A DNA stretch of 64,000 nt from Artocarpus heterophyllus. Lineage: Eukaryota > Streptophyta > Magnoliopsida > Rosales > Moraceae. Below, in pieces: positions 23,896 to 35,861 of this stretch. Where the stretch lies: positions 24,834,728 through 24,898,727 of the forward strand of contig CM046354.1 in the NCBI GenBank assembly GCA_025403435.1. The letters run 5' to 3'. The position numbers and the translations under genes were made by a program. Under the pieces are notes generated by a model that did no database searches, was not told where the DNA came from, and saw only the letters and a list, made by a program, of their open reading frames with translations. The first letter of the stretch is position 1. Every line of letters starts with the position of its first letter.

Positions 23896-26800
23896 TAGCT
23901 GTAACACCCCCTTACAAACGTCACCCATATCATTACTTTTATCTTTGTTATCATTATTTTTAAGATAAACTATTTAAATTTAAACACAATTTGATAAACA
24001 TATCCCAGGATCCATGTTTACAATTTTCTTTTTTTAAAAAAATATTCCAAATATTTCAAATATTTTTTTAATAGTTTATCAATGCCAAATTAACAAAACC
24101 ATAATTCAAATAAAATTTAAAAACAGACTTTAAAATTTGTTTAAACAGTTTGGTAGTTCAAACTTTTACAAAATTAAAATAAATGTAAAACAAGTCTTTT
24201 TTACTTAATAGTGCAAAAATTTAAGCATTCAAAGAAATAAAAACATAGTTTAAATTTTTTTTTCCCTTTCTTGGCGTTCCTCCATTTCCAATCAATCGTT
24301 CATAGCTCACATGCCCATCCTCGCCCTCCACCTACTCCATAGTCTTCTTACCTTTATATGCAACATGATTATAAACTAAGTACGCAAAAGCTTATTAAGT
24401 ACACTTTTTTTTATCTCACAACATAAAACATTTTATAAACACCTTTATGAAACATTATAATCATAATCATCATTAACATAATAGTGCACTTGGCACAGTT
24501 TCATATAAAACATATCTTTCATTATCATTATCATATTAAAAACTTCATTCATTTTATGCCCAAGTGTTATACCATAAACATCATCATTATAGGTGCGCCG
24601 TTATGAGAGGAGAGGGGTAGCTAATCCCAACCCAAACATGATAAGTCCAACCTTCGGGACATCATAAATATAAACATAAACATAGGGTGTGCAACACTTA
24701 ATTAAGTGATACATATATGAAGAGATACTTTTAACATACCTTATCATTGAAACATTCGTTAAACTTTCTTGTTGCAACAAGAGTTTTCATAAGAAAAACC
24801 ATATGTAAAAGCAAACTTAAGAATCATCATAAACCATGTTCTCAAAACCTTTTCATAAACTTTTATCATGTTGCAAGTGAGAATATACTTACTTGTCTTG
24901 CTTGCTTACTAAACCTTAACTTAGGTGACGTTGCTACGGTTCTCTGTGTGCTCGCCTTTTGGAGTGTTCATGTCAAATATTCATATTAACCATAAGTCAT
25001 TAGCAATACTATTAGCAATATATAAACATCTCATACTATCATTAAACATCACCTTATCACGTAATCATATCAAAAAGCACAAAATCACAATTTATGAACC
25101 TAGGGTATAATTGCCAAAAGTAGGTAGAATGACCATTATTCACAAAAAAATTCATAATAATTTCATCTTAACTCCAAATCAGTCAAAACCAGTGGTATTA
25201 GAAACTAGACTAAAAAAAAAAGAATTTGATATATCACACGTATATTTTGACAATAATTTATATGATGAAAAAGTCCTTAAATTCAATCTAAATTTCGGGT
25301 CTGTGTAAAACTATACAGCTTTTAGGGTCAATTTTGAAAAATCATAACTATTTAAAGAAAACTCTGATTCCAGCAATTCAAAAGCCAAAAAAAAGATTAG
25401 GATGTTTAGTATTTGAGAAAAATATAAGAAAAATATAAACAGAGCAGTACAGAGTCAAAAATTACTGAAACACGGTGGCTATCAGATGTTTGTATGAAAA
25501 GCAGACTTAAGGCATCAAAGAAAATTCAATACCAATTAATAAGCCAATAAAACCTCAATTAAAATTGTAAACATATAATTAACATGATACCAATTGATAA
25601 TAAATATATACCTATAAAGATCTACATAATAAAATATGAAAATATATGATATCTCCAATCTAGGGTTTAATGAGAAGTTAATCAAAACAACCAAATCATC
25701 AACTCTTTTCAATCACCAATTGACATGAAATACATACAATAAAAGAATCTTTGTGATGATAATAATAATTCTAATACTAACACAATACACCAAAACTATA
25801 ACATATAAAAAAATTAGCTTCAAATAAATTTTCAACAATTCAAAACATGCATTAGAATTCAGAGACCAAACAAACTCTAATTACCTAAAGCAATGAGCAA
25901 CAAACGATCAAAAAATTCCAATAATTAAAATAAAATTACTTTAACCCTAAAATTTTTATGACAACCTAATAACATATATATACAGCACCACAAAAAGTTT
26001 CATTACCAGATAAGTTTGTTTAGCCATACAAATAGGTCATATAAACAAGAAGTACCGAATTCACTGAATAGACAGCCATAAAAACCTATTTTGAAGAAAA
26101 TTCAAGAACTCATAAAATATTAATCAAATAACTACAAAATTTTCCAGATCATAACTTAACATATGCGTGAATATCCCTGTAAAATTTTGTTCAAATCAAA
26201 GGTCATTTGCCCCTTAAACATGGACTATACTTTTGTACAAAATACCGATCAGCAACAGTTTGGTCATGAGTGGCAAAGAATGAAAATTACTATCTCAGCA
26301 TAGAAAATTACAAATAACATGAAATTTGAGGAATATCACATAACACATATATAAACATCATACTAAAATTTCAGAGCAAATGGAAATTTGTAGACAGAGT
26401 TATAGGGGTCAGATTACAAAGGAACAAAATTTCGGCAATAGTCTAGAATGAGTTTCTTACCTCCAAAACGATTCTTTGCAATTCCATTGAATTTATCTAA
26501 GTGAAAACCAATATTTGAATCAATTTTTTGCAGAAAAAAAGGGAGAGAAGGGAAGAAAACGTGGAGAAGAAAGAAAGTGTGTCTAAGAAAATTTTAGAGA
26601 GAGAGAATTTTCTTTGGCTAGAAATTTAGAGAATGAAGACTTTGATAGCTTAGAGGTATATTTATAGGTCTATGAGAGAGAAGGGATTAGATAAGTGTAG
26701 AAAACCCTAATCCTAATCTAATTCAACTTCCCTTTTATTTTTTTTCTTTCTTCTTTTTTTTTCTTTCTCACGGCAACTGCCTCCTTTTTTTTTTCTTCTT

Positions 26801-26954
26801 ACACGACAATTGCCAATGACTATAACATATAATATATATATAATATAATATAATATAATATAATATAAACATTAAGGTTATATATAATATAATATAATTA
26901 AAATATATAATTGTTTATACACTACAATAATATTTACTCTATGACCCAAAAATA

Positions 26955-28978
26955 TGTTAGATATGTATGCCCTAAGGAGTAAAAATGTAATACGTTTTTG
27001 GAGACATTTTTATCAATAAAGAATTTATTCATTTACATATACCAAATCTTGTGCTCTTTACATTCATATTTGTTGAATGTATGTTAAGCAAACAGTAATC
27101 TAAGACTATCGATCTAAACCTTTAAGAATTGGGCATATGATGGACTGATTATACAGGAGACACGATTCTTAAGGTGACGGTCTAAAACATATGATCCACA
27201 ATCGAGGGAATAAAGTTGGGCACTTTATTCATGCAAAGATTGTTATGTTGTCTATATCCCTATTGGGAGATGGTTTGTCCTGACCATCGGAGTTGGACTC
27301 TGTGAATAGAAACATTGGCATGTTGTCATAGGTGACGATGTGTTGGATCAGGAGACAAAGTGAATTGATTTGGATTAATAATTTTGTCTTTGAAAATCGA
27401 TTCACCTTAGATAATCATTTGCATTGTATCTTAATCCTGAGATTGATAGTGGGCCCATTGTCTCGACTTGTGTCTTTTGATGTACCAAAGGGTGACTCCC
27501 ACATCTCAATAGTGGTATGCATGCCGGTACGTTGGAGGCATGACTCTTGATAGCATAGACTTGTTATTCATAGATATGGAATCCATAGCTCCTCTTTAGG
27601 AGTAATGATATCCTCTTATATGTGTTATCCTGTAATTTGAAAACTAGAGCGCTCAACTATTTGGATACATAGGTGTAACCGAATGGTATACTATCTTTGG
27701 ATGGTAAGTTTTATAATGGTGAGATAATGGAACGTAAGATAAAAATAATCGAAAAGGTAAGACAAAACTTGTCCTTAAGCTGATTATGGATTATCATATA
27801 GGGATACAATACACTTTGATATGTCATGGAGACTTAGCTATACCGGCTCCGTAATTCTATAAAGTTCAAGAGTACAGCTCCAAGCTTTTAGTGGAGTAGC
27901 GTTGGAGTTGATAATTGTGAAATGTATATCTGGGATATTGGGTTTCATAATTGTCATGAGCTTGAACTTTATAGGTCCATTTTGGTCCCCTTTGCTAGCT
28001 CACAAAATCCTGTAACGATACGGCGTGCTTTTTCAATAATTGGTGACTGATGTCTGATTTATCGGATTGGTTTAAAATTTGAAAGAATCAAATAATTCAT
28101 GTCTGTTTATTGATTGAATTAATTTTGTAATAAAACTAATTTAAAATGAACTTGTTGAATTATTGGGATCGGATAGTTCTTGTCTGTTTATCGGTTGATT
28201 TAATTGGATAAATTAGATCAAGATAAACTTGTAGAATTATTGTGAATTGATTTATTTTCTTAGAGATTATCTTGATAAAGTTTGTTTTGATTAGATAACT
28301 TCTCTATTGGGTTATTTGAATCAAAACTGAGACTTTATCCTATAGAATCTCGGGTGAAAAATAAAAGATTCGCGGAGATATTTATGCGGTAGTTTAGCCT
28401 ACCGATCAACGTGTTTGGCCGGCCGATGGGGCCTGTTCGGCCTGCCGATCAGCGAGAGATAAGATTACGCGTTTTTACGCGGATCTTATCAGATATTGAT
28501 CTGAACTTGATTCTGTTTTGAGTTTTTGAGACCTAATCTGATAAGGACTGACCCCAGGACCAATCGCTATATAAAGGTAGTAAGTCTCATGAGTTACTTA
28601 GATCAATTGAGAGATTAAGAGTGATACTCTTCTAGTGAGCATCTGAAAACTCCCTGAGAGCTTTTGTTCACAAATCACGAACACTAGCTTTGGGCTCTCT
28701 CGATTGGTTGGAAGGAGATTCATCGGTGGAAGAGCTGTACGTGTGAGCCCATAGTCACTCTGATCATGGATAGAGAATAGCAAAGAAGACCAGTTGGTTG
28801 AGGCTCTTCTAGAACGTTACTTCTCTTCACGGATTGCAGAGATTCTTCGGCGCATAAAGGTTAGTAAGATCTGTTTAATTTATACATATAGCATGTCAAA
28901 CTTGTGTTTTAGAAAATACTCTGATGTTAAAATTTTTAAAATTCCCACAGCGCACCTCACACTGCTTTTTTTTCAACA
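26955..28978 (+). repeat. 5' LTR of copia A (2024 bp)
   Basis: TGTTAG to CAACA. A TATA box at 28568-28576 divides U3 from R. Three spaced copies of the 12-bp motif start at 28394, 28415 and 28437, 130-175 bp upstream of the TATA box. Confidence 0.94.
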
Positions 28979-28980
28979 AT

Positions 28981-28992
28981 TGGTATTAGAGC
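28981..28992 (+). promoter_or_regulatory. primer-binding site of copia A (tRNA-iMet)
   Basis: TGGTATTAGAGC, two bases after the LTR; one mismatch to the usual plant TGGTATCAGAGC. Confidence 0.92.
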
Positions 28993-29492
28993 TAAGGTTT
29001 TTACATAAATTTACAAGTTTGTGATCATACTATATGTATAAATTTTGTGATCTTAATCTCTCATATACTTGAATTTAATTTTATAGAGAGTTGGCACTCT
29101 AGGTTTCTATATAACTATATGTTATCATGGATTATAGGATGAATGTTCATTAATTAATTATGGTTGATTAAATTATTATTTAATTATTAATTAATTAATT
29201 TTTTTTGCCGGTTATGGTTTCTTAGAGGTTGGAATTTGTATCTAGGTTTTTCATGTAATTAGATGGCGGACTATCATCTCCATCTAAGAAATTATTTAAT
29301 TTTAAATTTGTAAGAATTTTGTAATTAAATAATTATTCGGAGAAGACGGATCTAGAAAGCGGATCTAGAAGATGGATGATGGCGCACCCAGGTATTTCCT
29401 GAGTCTCTAATTTTATGTTTTTGAATTGTTGAAAATAAAATTGATGAATTGCATTAAAATTGTATTTTCTAGAATGGGAGATTTCTGCTCAG

Positions 29493-29696
29493 TTGGCATG
29501 CCGAACCCTCCAGTTCGGCAGGCCGATGATCACAGATCGACAGGCCGGACGTGTGGTTTGGCAGGCTGTCAGTGGGGTAGAAATCAGTTGGCTCTGCCGG
29601 TAGGCCAAACTTTCATGGGTCGACAGGCCGATCTTTTCAATCGGTAGGCCGATGAAGCATGACCGGTATTTTCAATCACCCAGATCGGCCTGCCGA
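29493..29696 (+). repeat. phased 12-bp near-palindrome array in the leader of copia A
   Basis: Eight copies of a motif near TCGGCAGGCCGA start at 29493, 29515, 29537, 29558, 29597, 29620, 29641 and 29685. The last is in the opposite orientation (TCGGCCTGCCGA). Spacing is 21-23 bp except for steps of 39 and 44. The same layout recurs in B (42276-42478) and C (54497-54706). The leader continues to about 30650 without a supported gene and includes four CCCCTAGG sites (30188, 30269, 30348, 30479). Confidence 0.85.
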
Positions 29697-30652
29697 CCAA
29701 GAGTTGGAAAATTTCCAGAAAAGGTGCAATTTTTGCAGTGCAGTTTCAATTTTATTTTTGAGATGATTCTGAGAAACATTAAATTTGGATATGACCAGAA
29801 GTATGAAGTATTTGATTCATACGGGATTGAAGACTTAAAGATGAGAATTACATGAAGAAGGATACAACTTGAGGATTCAAGGATGAAGAATCGTTATATG
29901 TCTCAATTATTCTCTTGTAATCTTAATTTTGTATTCTCTAGGGTAGAACCATAATATTATGGTAATTATTATTTTGCTTGTAGCTTTGCTTGTCTGCATT
30001 ATAATATGATTTGCCATGTATATTGATAACATGTCATATAGTATAGGAAGTGCCGCTCATATTTAAATTTTTTATGCATAATTTTAAAATAAAACCTTGA
30101 TTTCAAAAGATTGAGTGGGAGAAGGTTTTCGAAGAGAGAACCTAAGGCCTCCATCGTTGGTACATAGGATGAACATGGTGGTCTCGACCCCTAGGAAGGG
30201 ATTTCTATCATATTTCAAATTGGATATCTGAGAGGATAAGGTATTTTAGCATGATTTATGGTTGCACACCCCTAGGTGGTAATTAAAAATCATGGATAAA
30301 ATATAGAAACGATGGTCATACACTCACGTTAATTTTATTATCAACCTCCCCTAGGAGCTCTGTTAATCAAATTAATGGCCAAAGAAACGATTATTAATAT
30401 ATGCTGGATCATACGGGTCCTGGATAACATATATTAATCAGGAGGGGATCTGTGTTCTTGATTGAATTTGGCATAACTCCCCTAGGAGCTTCTTAAATTC
30501 TGAGTTAGGAATTATCGTTGTAAGGTTGTGATATTTTCAAAGTTTTGACACATAAACACATTTGTATGTTTTTACATGATTGTGTTATCTTACTAAATTA
30601 TTATGATATGTTTGCTTATGTTTGGTATATGATTCTTTATTATAGTTTAAAA

Positions 30653-31540
30653 ATATCCAAAAATGCTTTATCATCGATACTTGACAAAAACCTGTTAACC
30701 GGTGAGAATTACAATGATTGGAAACGAAACCTAGATATCATCCTGTCCTTTGAGAAACTGAAATATGTTCTGACAACCCCTTGTCCTCCTGAGCCTATGG
30801 GAGACTCATCTAATGAGCAATTCCAAGCGTATGACCGCTGGAAAGATGCTAATGATCAGGCCCACTACTATGTTATGGCCAGCATGAATAATGTGCTACC
30901 GGCTCAACATCAAGATTATGAGACTACGAAGCAGATCTTGGATAATCTTGAGGACAGTTTGGAGGCCAGGCCATAACAAAGCGGCAAGGGGCGCTTTAGA
31001 AACTCTTAAATTTTAGACAGAGACTAGGGACATCTGTAAAGGAGCATATGATGTTGGTCATGGGTTATCTCGCTGAGGCTCAAACCAATGGAGCCGACAT
31101 CGATGCTGAAACTCAGATGACTATGGTCTTTGAGACTCTGTCTAAGGAATTTATTCCATTTAGAGCTACATTTAATTTGAGCAATAGACGAGATATGACC
31201 TTGACAGAATTAATGAAACAGTTATAGGAGTTTGTACTGCTGATAATGGAGTCTCCTGCGGGTGGTGAGGCCAACATGGTAGCTGCTTCTGATTCCAATT
31301 CTAACTCTGGGAATGGAAAGAAGCAACGGGCCAAGAATGAGAAGTCTTCTGTTCTTGCTAACACCAAGAGCAAGATGAAGAAGAAGAGAAACCCAAAGAA
31401 GCTTAAGTGCTTCTTCTGTGGTAAAGTCGGGCATATAAAGAAGCATTGCAAGGACTTCCTTTCCAAAGGAGGCAGGTGTGATCTTCTGTATTTAGAAACT
31501 TGTTTGGTTGAGGAATCCAGTACATTTGGGTCATAGATTT
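30653..31540 (+). pseudogene. copia A gag
   Basis: The start homologous to the ATG of C (55675) and B (41334) is ATA here (30653-30655). The N-terminal block is LTGENYNDWKRNLDIILSFEK. A one-base loss near 30956 shifts frame after the LDNLED segment, and a TAG at 31225-31227 lies in the QLQEF block. The tail (31246-31536) is Lys-rich and ends in an intact CCHC zinc knuckle, CFFCGKVGHIKKHC. A second one-base loss near 31519 breaks the junction with protease. Gag normally forms the particle and its knuckle binds genomic RNA. Confidence 0.9.
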
Positions 31541-34500
31541 TGGTGCAACTAATCATGTTTGTGTTTCTCTGCAGGGGTTCAAAGAAACGAGAAGTCTACG
31601 GCATGAAGACTTCACGCTTCGGATGGGCGATGGATCCTTGGTCTCAGCGGAAGTAGTGGGAGTTGTCCATCTTTACTTTGATAAATATAGGAATTTATTT
31701 TTGCAAGATTGTTTTTATGTTCCTAAATTTAAAAGGAATTTAATTTCTATATCTTGTTTATTTAAAGACTCTTACGTGGTATCTTTTAATGAAAAAGTGG
31801 TGATTCGTAAAAATAAATCTTTTATCTATTCTGGATGGATGCAAAATAATCTATATTTTATCAAACCTAAGATGGACTTATTGCTTAATGCTGAGAGGAA
31901 TGATAATAACTCTAAAAGACTTAAAACTTCTCACTCTAATAAGACTTATCTTTGGCATTTACGCCTTGGTCACATTAACCTGAATAGGATTCAAAGGTTG
32001 GTAAGGGATGGACCTTTAAGTCACTTAAAGGTGGAATCTATACCTCAATGTGAATCTTGTTTGGAGGGTAAAATGACCAAAAGACCATACGGGTCTAAAG
32101 GCAATAGGGCTGAAGGGGTTTTAGAACTTGTGCATAGTGATGTTTGCAGACTGATGAACATCTAGGCACGAGGAGGGTGTGAGTAATTCAACACTTTTAT
32201 TGATGATTACTCAAGATATGGGTATGTGTGCCTAATGCACCACAAAAGCGAAACTTTTCACAAGTTCAGGGAGTTTCAAGCTGAAGTGGAAAAGCAATTG
32301 GGTAGACCCATAAAGGCACTTCGATCCGATCGAGGTGGGGAATATCTTTCTAATGAGTTCTTGGGACACTTGTTAGAGATTGGGATTTTATCCCATTTGA
32401 CTTCGCCGGGCACTCTGCAGCAGAATGGCGTAGCCGAGAAAAGAAATAGGACTTTGTTGGATATGGTCAGGTCCATGATGAGTAATTCATCATTACCTTT
32501 ATCCTTTTGGGGATATGCACTACAAACTGCATGTTATCTTTTGAACAATGTGACTTCAAAATCGGTCCCTAAAACTCCTCACGAGTTGTGGACAAGAAGG
32601 AAGACATCCTTAAACCATATTCGCATATGGGGATGTTCGGCTCATGTCTTGTTTAAGGATCCAAATAAGTTGGAAGCACGTTCGAAAGTTTTCATGTTTG
32701 TAGGATATCCAAAATGGACTAAAAGGGGTTATTTTTATAACCCGAAGGAAAATAAAGTTGTAGTTTTTGCTAATGCAACTTTCCTTGAGGAGAGTTACAT
32801 GGATGACTTTAAACCTTGAAGCAAAGCGGTGCTTAAGGAGTTAAGGAGTGATCAAATCACTCTGGAGGTTCAGAATGAAACCGTTCCGATCCATGTAGAA
32901 AAACCAAACAAACTTGAACAACAATCTCAGGGGCTTCAGCGTAGTGGGAGGATCGGGCGTCAACCTGAAAGGCATATATTCAATGGGGAGGTCTTCTTGG
33001 CTAAACCGGATGAACATAATAGGGATCCTTATACTTACGTAGAAGCTATGGAGGATGTTGATTCAAAACTCTGGACAGAGGCCATGAACATAGAGATGAA
33101 GTCTATTGAGACTAATCAGGTCTGGGAGCTTGTGGATCTTCTCGAAGGGGTAAAACCCATAGGGTGTAAGTGGATCTACAAGAGGAAAAGAGGAGTGGAC
33201 GGAAAGGTTGAAACCTTTAAGGCTAGACTGGTGGCTAAGGGTTATACATAAAAGGAAGGAATCGATTATGAGGAAACTTTTTTGCCTGTAGCCATGCTTA
33301 AGTCCATCCGGATTCTCTTATCCATAGCTGCCGCTCTCGACTACGAGATTTGGCAGATGGATGTCAAGACGGCTTTTCTAAATGGCTATCTTGATGAGTC
33401 CATTTATATGGAACAACCAGTTAGGTTCAAGGTCACGGGTCAAGAGGGTAAGGTTTGGAAGCTGCTAAAGTCAATTTATGGACTTAAGCAGGCTTCTTGT
33501 TCTTGGAACATAAGATTTGATTAGGTGATCAAGACTTATGGGTTCTCACAAAATGTGGATGAACCATGTGTTTACAAACACATTAAGGACGGGAATGTGG
33601 TTTTTTTACTACTCTATGTAGATGACATTCTGCTAATTGGCAATGACGTTGGGGCATTGTCATCGGTCAAATTATGGTTGACCAAGCAGTTTGACATGAA
33701 GGACTTGGGTGAGGCTAATTTTGTTCTTGGTATCCAGATCTTTTGGGATAGGAAGAACAAAATGATAGCTTTGTCATAAGCTGGCTACATAGATAAAATT
33801 CTCAGAAGGTTTGCAATGTAGGATTCCAAGAAAGGTGGGCAACCATCTAGTTCTGGAATTACTCTTTCTAAGAAAGACTCCCCAAAGTTTTATGAAGAAA
33901 GAGAATACATGAATAAGGTGCCTTATGCTTCGGCAGTGGGTAGTCTCATGTATGCCATGCTTTGCACACGACCGGATATAAGTTATGTGGTCAGGATTGT
34001 AAGTCGATTTCAGGCGGATCCAGGACCGAACCACTGGGTTGCGGAAAAGCATATTTTCAAGTACCTGAGAAGGACTCAAGGGTATATGCTTGTATATTCG
34101 GGTGAGGACCTGACTCCTCTAGGATATACTGACTCAAGTTTTCAATCCTATCTGGATTCTAGGAAATCGACTTCGGGGTTTGTGTTTACTCTAGGCGGTG
34201 GTGCCACAGTTGGAGAAGTGTGAAGCAAGATTGCACTTCAGATTCAACGATGGAGGCCGAGTATGTGGCAGCTAGTGATGCTTCGAAAGAAGCAGTGTGG
34301 CTCCGTAAGTTCCTTGGGTATCTTGAGGTTGTTCCTAGCATGGATAAGGCGAATCACTATACTGTGATAACAGTACGACAGAAGCTAATGCTAAGGAACC
34401 AAGATTTCACAAGAAGAGTAAACATATTGATCGGAAGTATCATGTGATAAAGGACTTCGTTGAGGGCGGACATGTCACAGTGTGCAAGATCGCGTCAGAG

Positions 34501-34602
34501 GACAATTTAGTTGATCCATTTACGAAGACACTTATTGGGAGAGTCTTCGAGAAACATGTGGAAGCTATGGGGATGCGAGATTTGCTATATTTACTCACTT
34601 AG
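31541..34602 (+). pseudogene. copia A pol (protease, integrase, RT, RNase H)
   Basis: Order and landmarks: MGDGSLVSAE and FYVPKFKRNLISIS (protease/pre-integrase), WHLRLGHINLNRI...CESCLEGK (zinc-binding HHCC), integrase with SDRGGEY and [14 protein letters not shown], then RT beginning near WTEAMNIEM. RT has the YVDDILLIG catalytic block at about 33617-33643, and RNase H ends in the DPF...GRVFE segment. Stops at 32163-32165, 32817-32819, 33249-33251, 33522-33524, 33777-33779 and 33819-33821, plus a one-base loss near 34207. Nearly all stops are Gln codons in at least one sister copy. The final stop TAG is at 34600-34602. Confidence 0.92.
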
Positions 34603-34616
34603 TGCAAGTGGGACAT
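34603..34616 (+). promoter_or_regulatory. polypurine tract region of copia A
   Basis: TGCAAGTGGGACAT abuts the 3' LTR; C has TGCAAGTGGGAGAT. It is the expected plus-strand primer site, weakened by one G-to-C change. Confidence 0.75.
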
Positions 34617-35508
34617 TGTTAGATATGTATGCCCTAAGGAGTAAAAATGTAATACGTTTTTGAAGACATTTTTATCAATAAAGAATTTATTCATTTACAT
34701 ATACCAAATCTTATCCTCTTTACGTTCATATTTGTTGAATGTATGTTAAGCAAACAGTAGTCTGAGACTATTGGTCTAAACCTTTAAGAATTGGGCATAT
34801 GATGGACTGATTATGCGGAAGACACGATTCTTAAGGTGATGATCTAAAACATATGATCCACAATCGAGGGAATAAAGTTGGGTGCTTTATTCATGCAAAG
34901 ATTATTATGTTGTCTATATCCCTATTGGGAGATGGTTTGTCTTGACCATCGGAGTTGGACTCTGTGAATAGAAACATTGGCATGTTGTCATAGGTGACGA
35001 TGTGTTGGATCGGGAGACAAAGTGAATTGAGACCTAACTTGATTCTGTTTCGAGTTTTTGAGACCTAATCTGATAAGGACTGACCCTAGGACCAATCGCT
35101 ATATAAAGGGAGTAAGTCTCATGAGTTACTTAGATCAATTGAGAGATTAAGAGTGATACTCTTCTGGTGAGCATCTGAAGACTCCCTGAGAGCTTTTGTT
35201 CACAAATCATGAACACTAGCTTTAGGTTCTCTCGATTGGTTGGAAGGAGAGTCACCGGTGGAAGAGTTTTATGTGTGAGCCCACACTCACTCCGATCGTG
35301 GATAGAGAATAGCAAAGAAGACCAGTTGATTGAGGCTCTTCTAGAACGTTACTTCTCTTCACGGATTGCGGAGGTTCTTTGGCACACAAAGGTTAGTAAG
35401 ATCTGGTTAATTTATACATATGGCATGTCAAACTTGTGTTTTGAAAAATACTCTGATGTTAAAATTTTTAAAATTTCCGCTGCGCACCTCACACTGTTTT
35501 TTCCAACA
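34617..35508 (+). repeat. 3' LTR of copia A with a 1.1-kb internal deletion
   Basis: 892 bp against 2024 bp for the 5' LTR. The sequence jumps from 'caaagtgaattga' (about 35030) to 'aacttgattctg', joining points that correspond to about 27370 and 28503 in the 5' LTR. The deletion removes the 12-bp motif copies upstream of the TATA box (35100-35108) but keeps the TATA box. Confidence 0.92.
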
Positions 35509-35861
35509 AAATATTAATACACATGTAATTATCATGACATCATTAATATTATAAAAACAAGAAAATATGCAATAAAATTCATGTAATCGTCAAGAAGATA
35601 ACCATAGGCATACATAACCCTAGAACATTATAAAGATCATGAATTTAGGGCAAGTTGAAAACTCTTAAAAAACAATAAATACTTTAAACTTATCATCATT
35701 TTTGACATGAATATTTCGAGCACATCAATGCCATGAGACCGTCACCTGTCATCATACTCAAAATAAAATGATCAGTAACATTATACAATAAAGAAATTAT
35801 TTAGTATCGTTATATATCAATCATTAACCATTACATAAAAAATGGTAGGTGTTACATAAGA

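Larger units (their letters stand above)
26955..35508 (+). mobile_element. Ty1/copia element A, complete but defective
   Basis: 5' LTR 26955-28978, PBS 28981-28992, leader, gag, pol, polypurine tract 34603-34616 and 3' LTR 34617-35508. The target duplication AAATA is at 26950-26954 and 35509-35513. E's other LTR has the empty site at 16126-16130. The 3' LTR has lost about 1.1 kb. Gag has lost its start codon and pol carries several stops and shifts, so A could move only if supplied in trans. Confidence 0.94.
11042..35856 (-). mobile_element. Ty3/gypsy chromovirus-like element E, with three nested insertions
   Basis: Two LTRs beginning TGTAAC and ending GTTACA (11042-16585 and 23900-35856) flank an internal region with a PBS at 23881-23895 and a degenerate pol on the minus strand, so the 5' LTR is on the right. 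A 5-bp direct repeat TAAGA lies at 11037-11041 and 35857-35861. B's intact LTR has a single TAAGA at 43479-43483, the empty site. Pol order RT-RNase H-integrase and a terminal EATLECEDEM..YPQLF chromodomain-like end suggest a Tekay/Del-type chromovirus. It carries a solo copia LTR, a solo gypsy LTR and copia element A. Confidence 0.92.
23900..35856 (-). repeat. 5' LTR of gypsy E, interrupted by copia A
   Basis: Pieces 23900-26954 and 35514-35856 make about 3.4 kb after removing copia A and one AAATA. It is collinear with 11042-16585, including the minus-strand TATA box (26659-26666). It lacks the 112-bp duplication and the solo copia LTR of its partner. ORFs at 24747-25308 have near-identical twins at 11894-12473, which shows they are LTR sequence, not genes. 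Confidence 0.9.
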
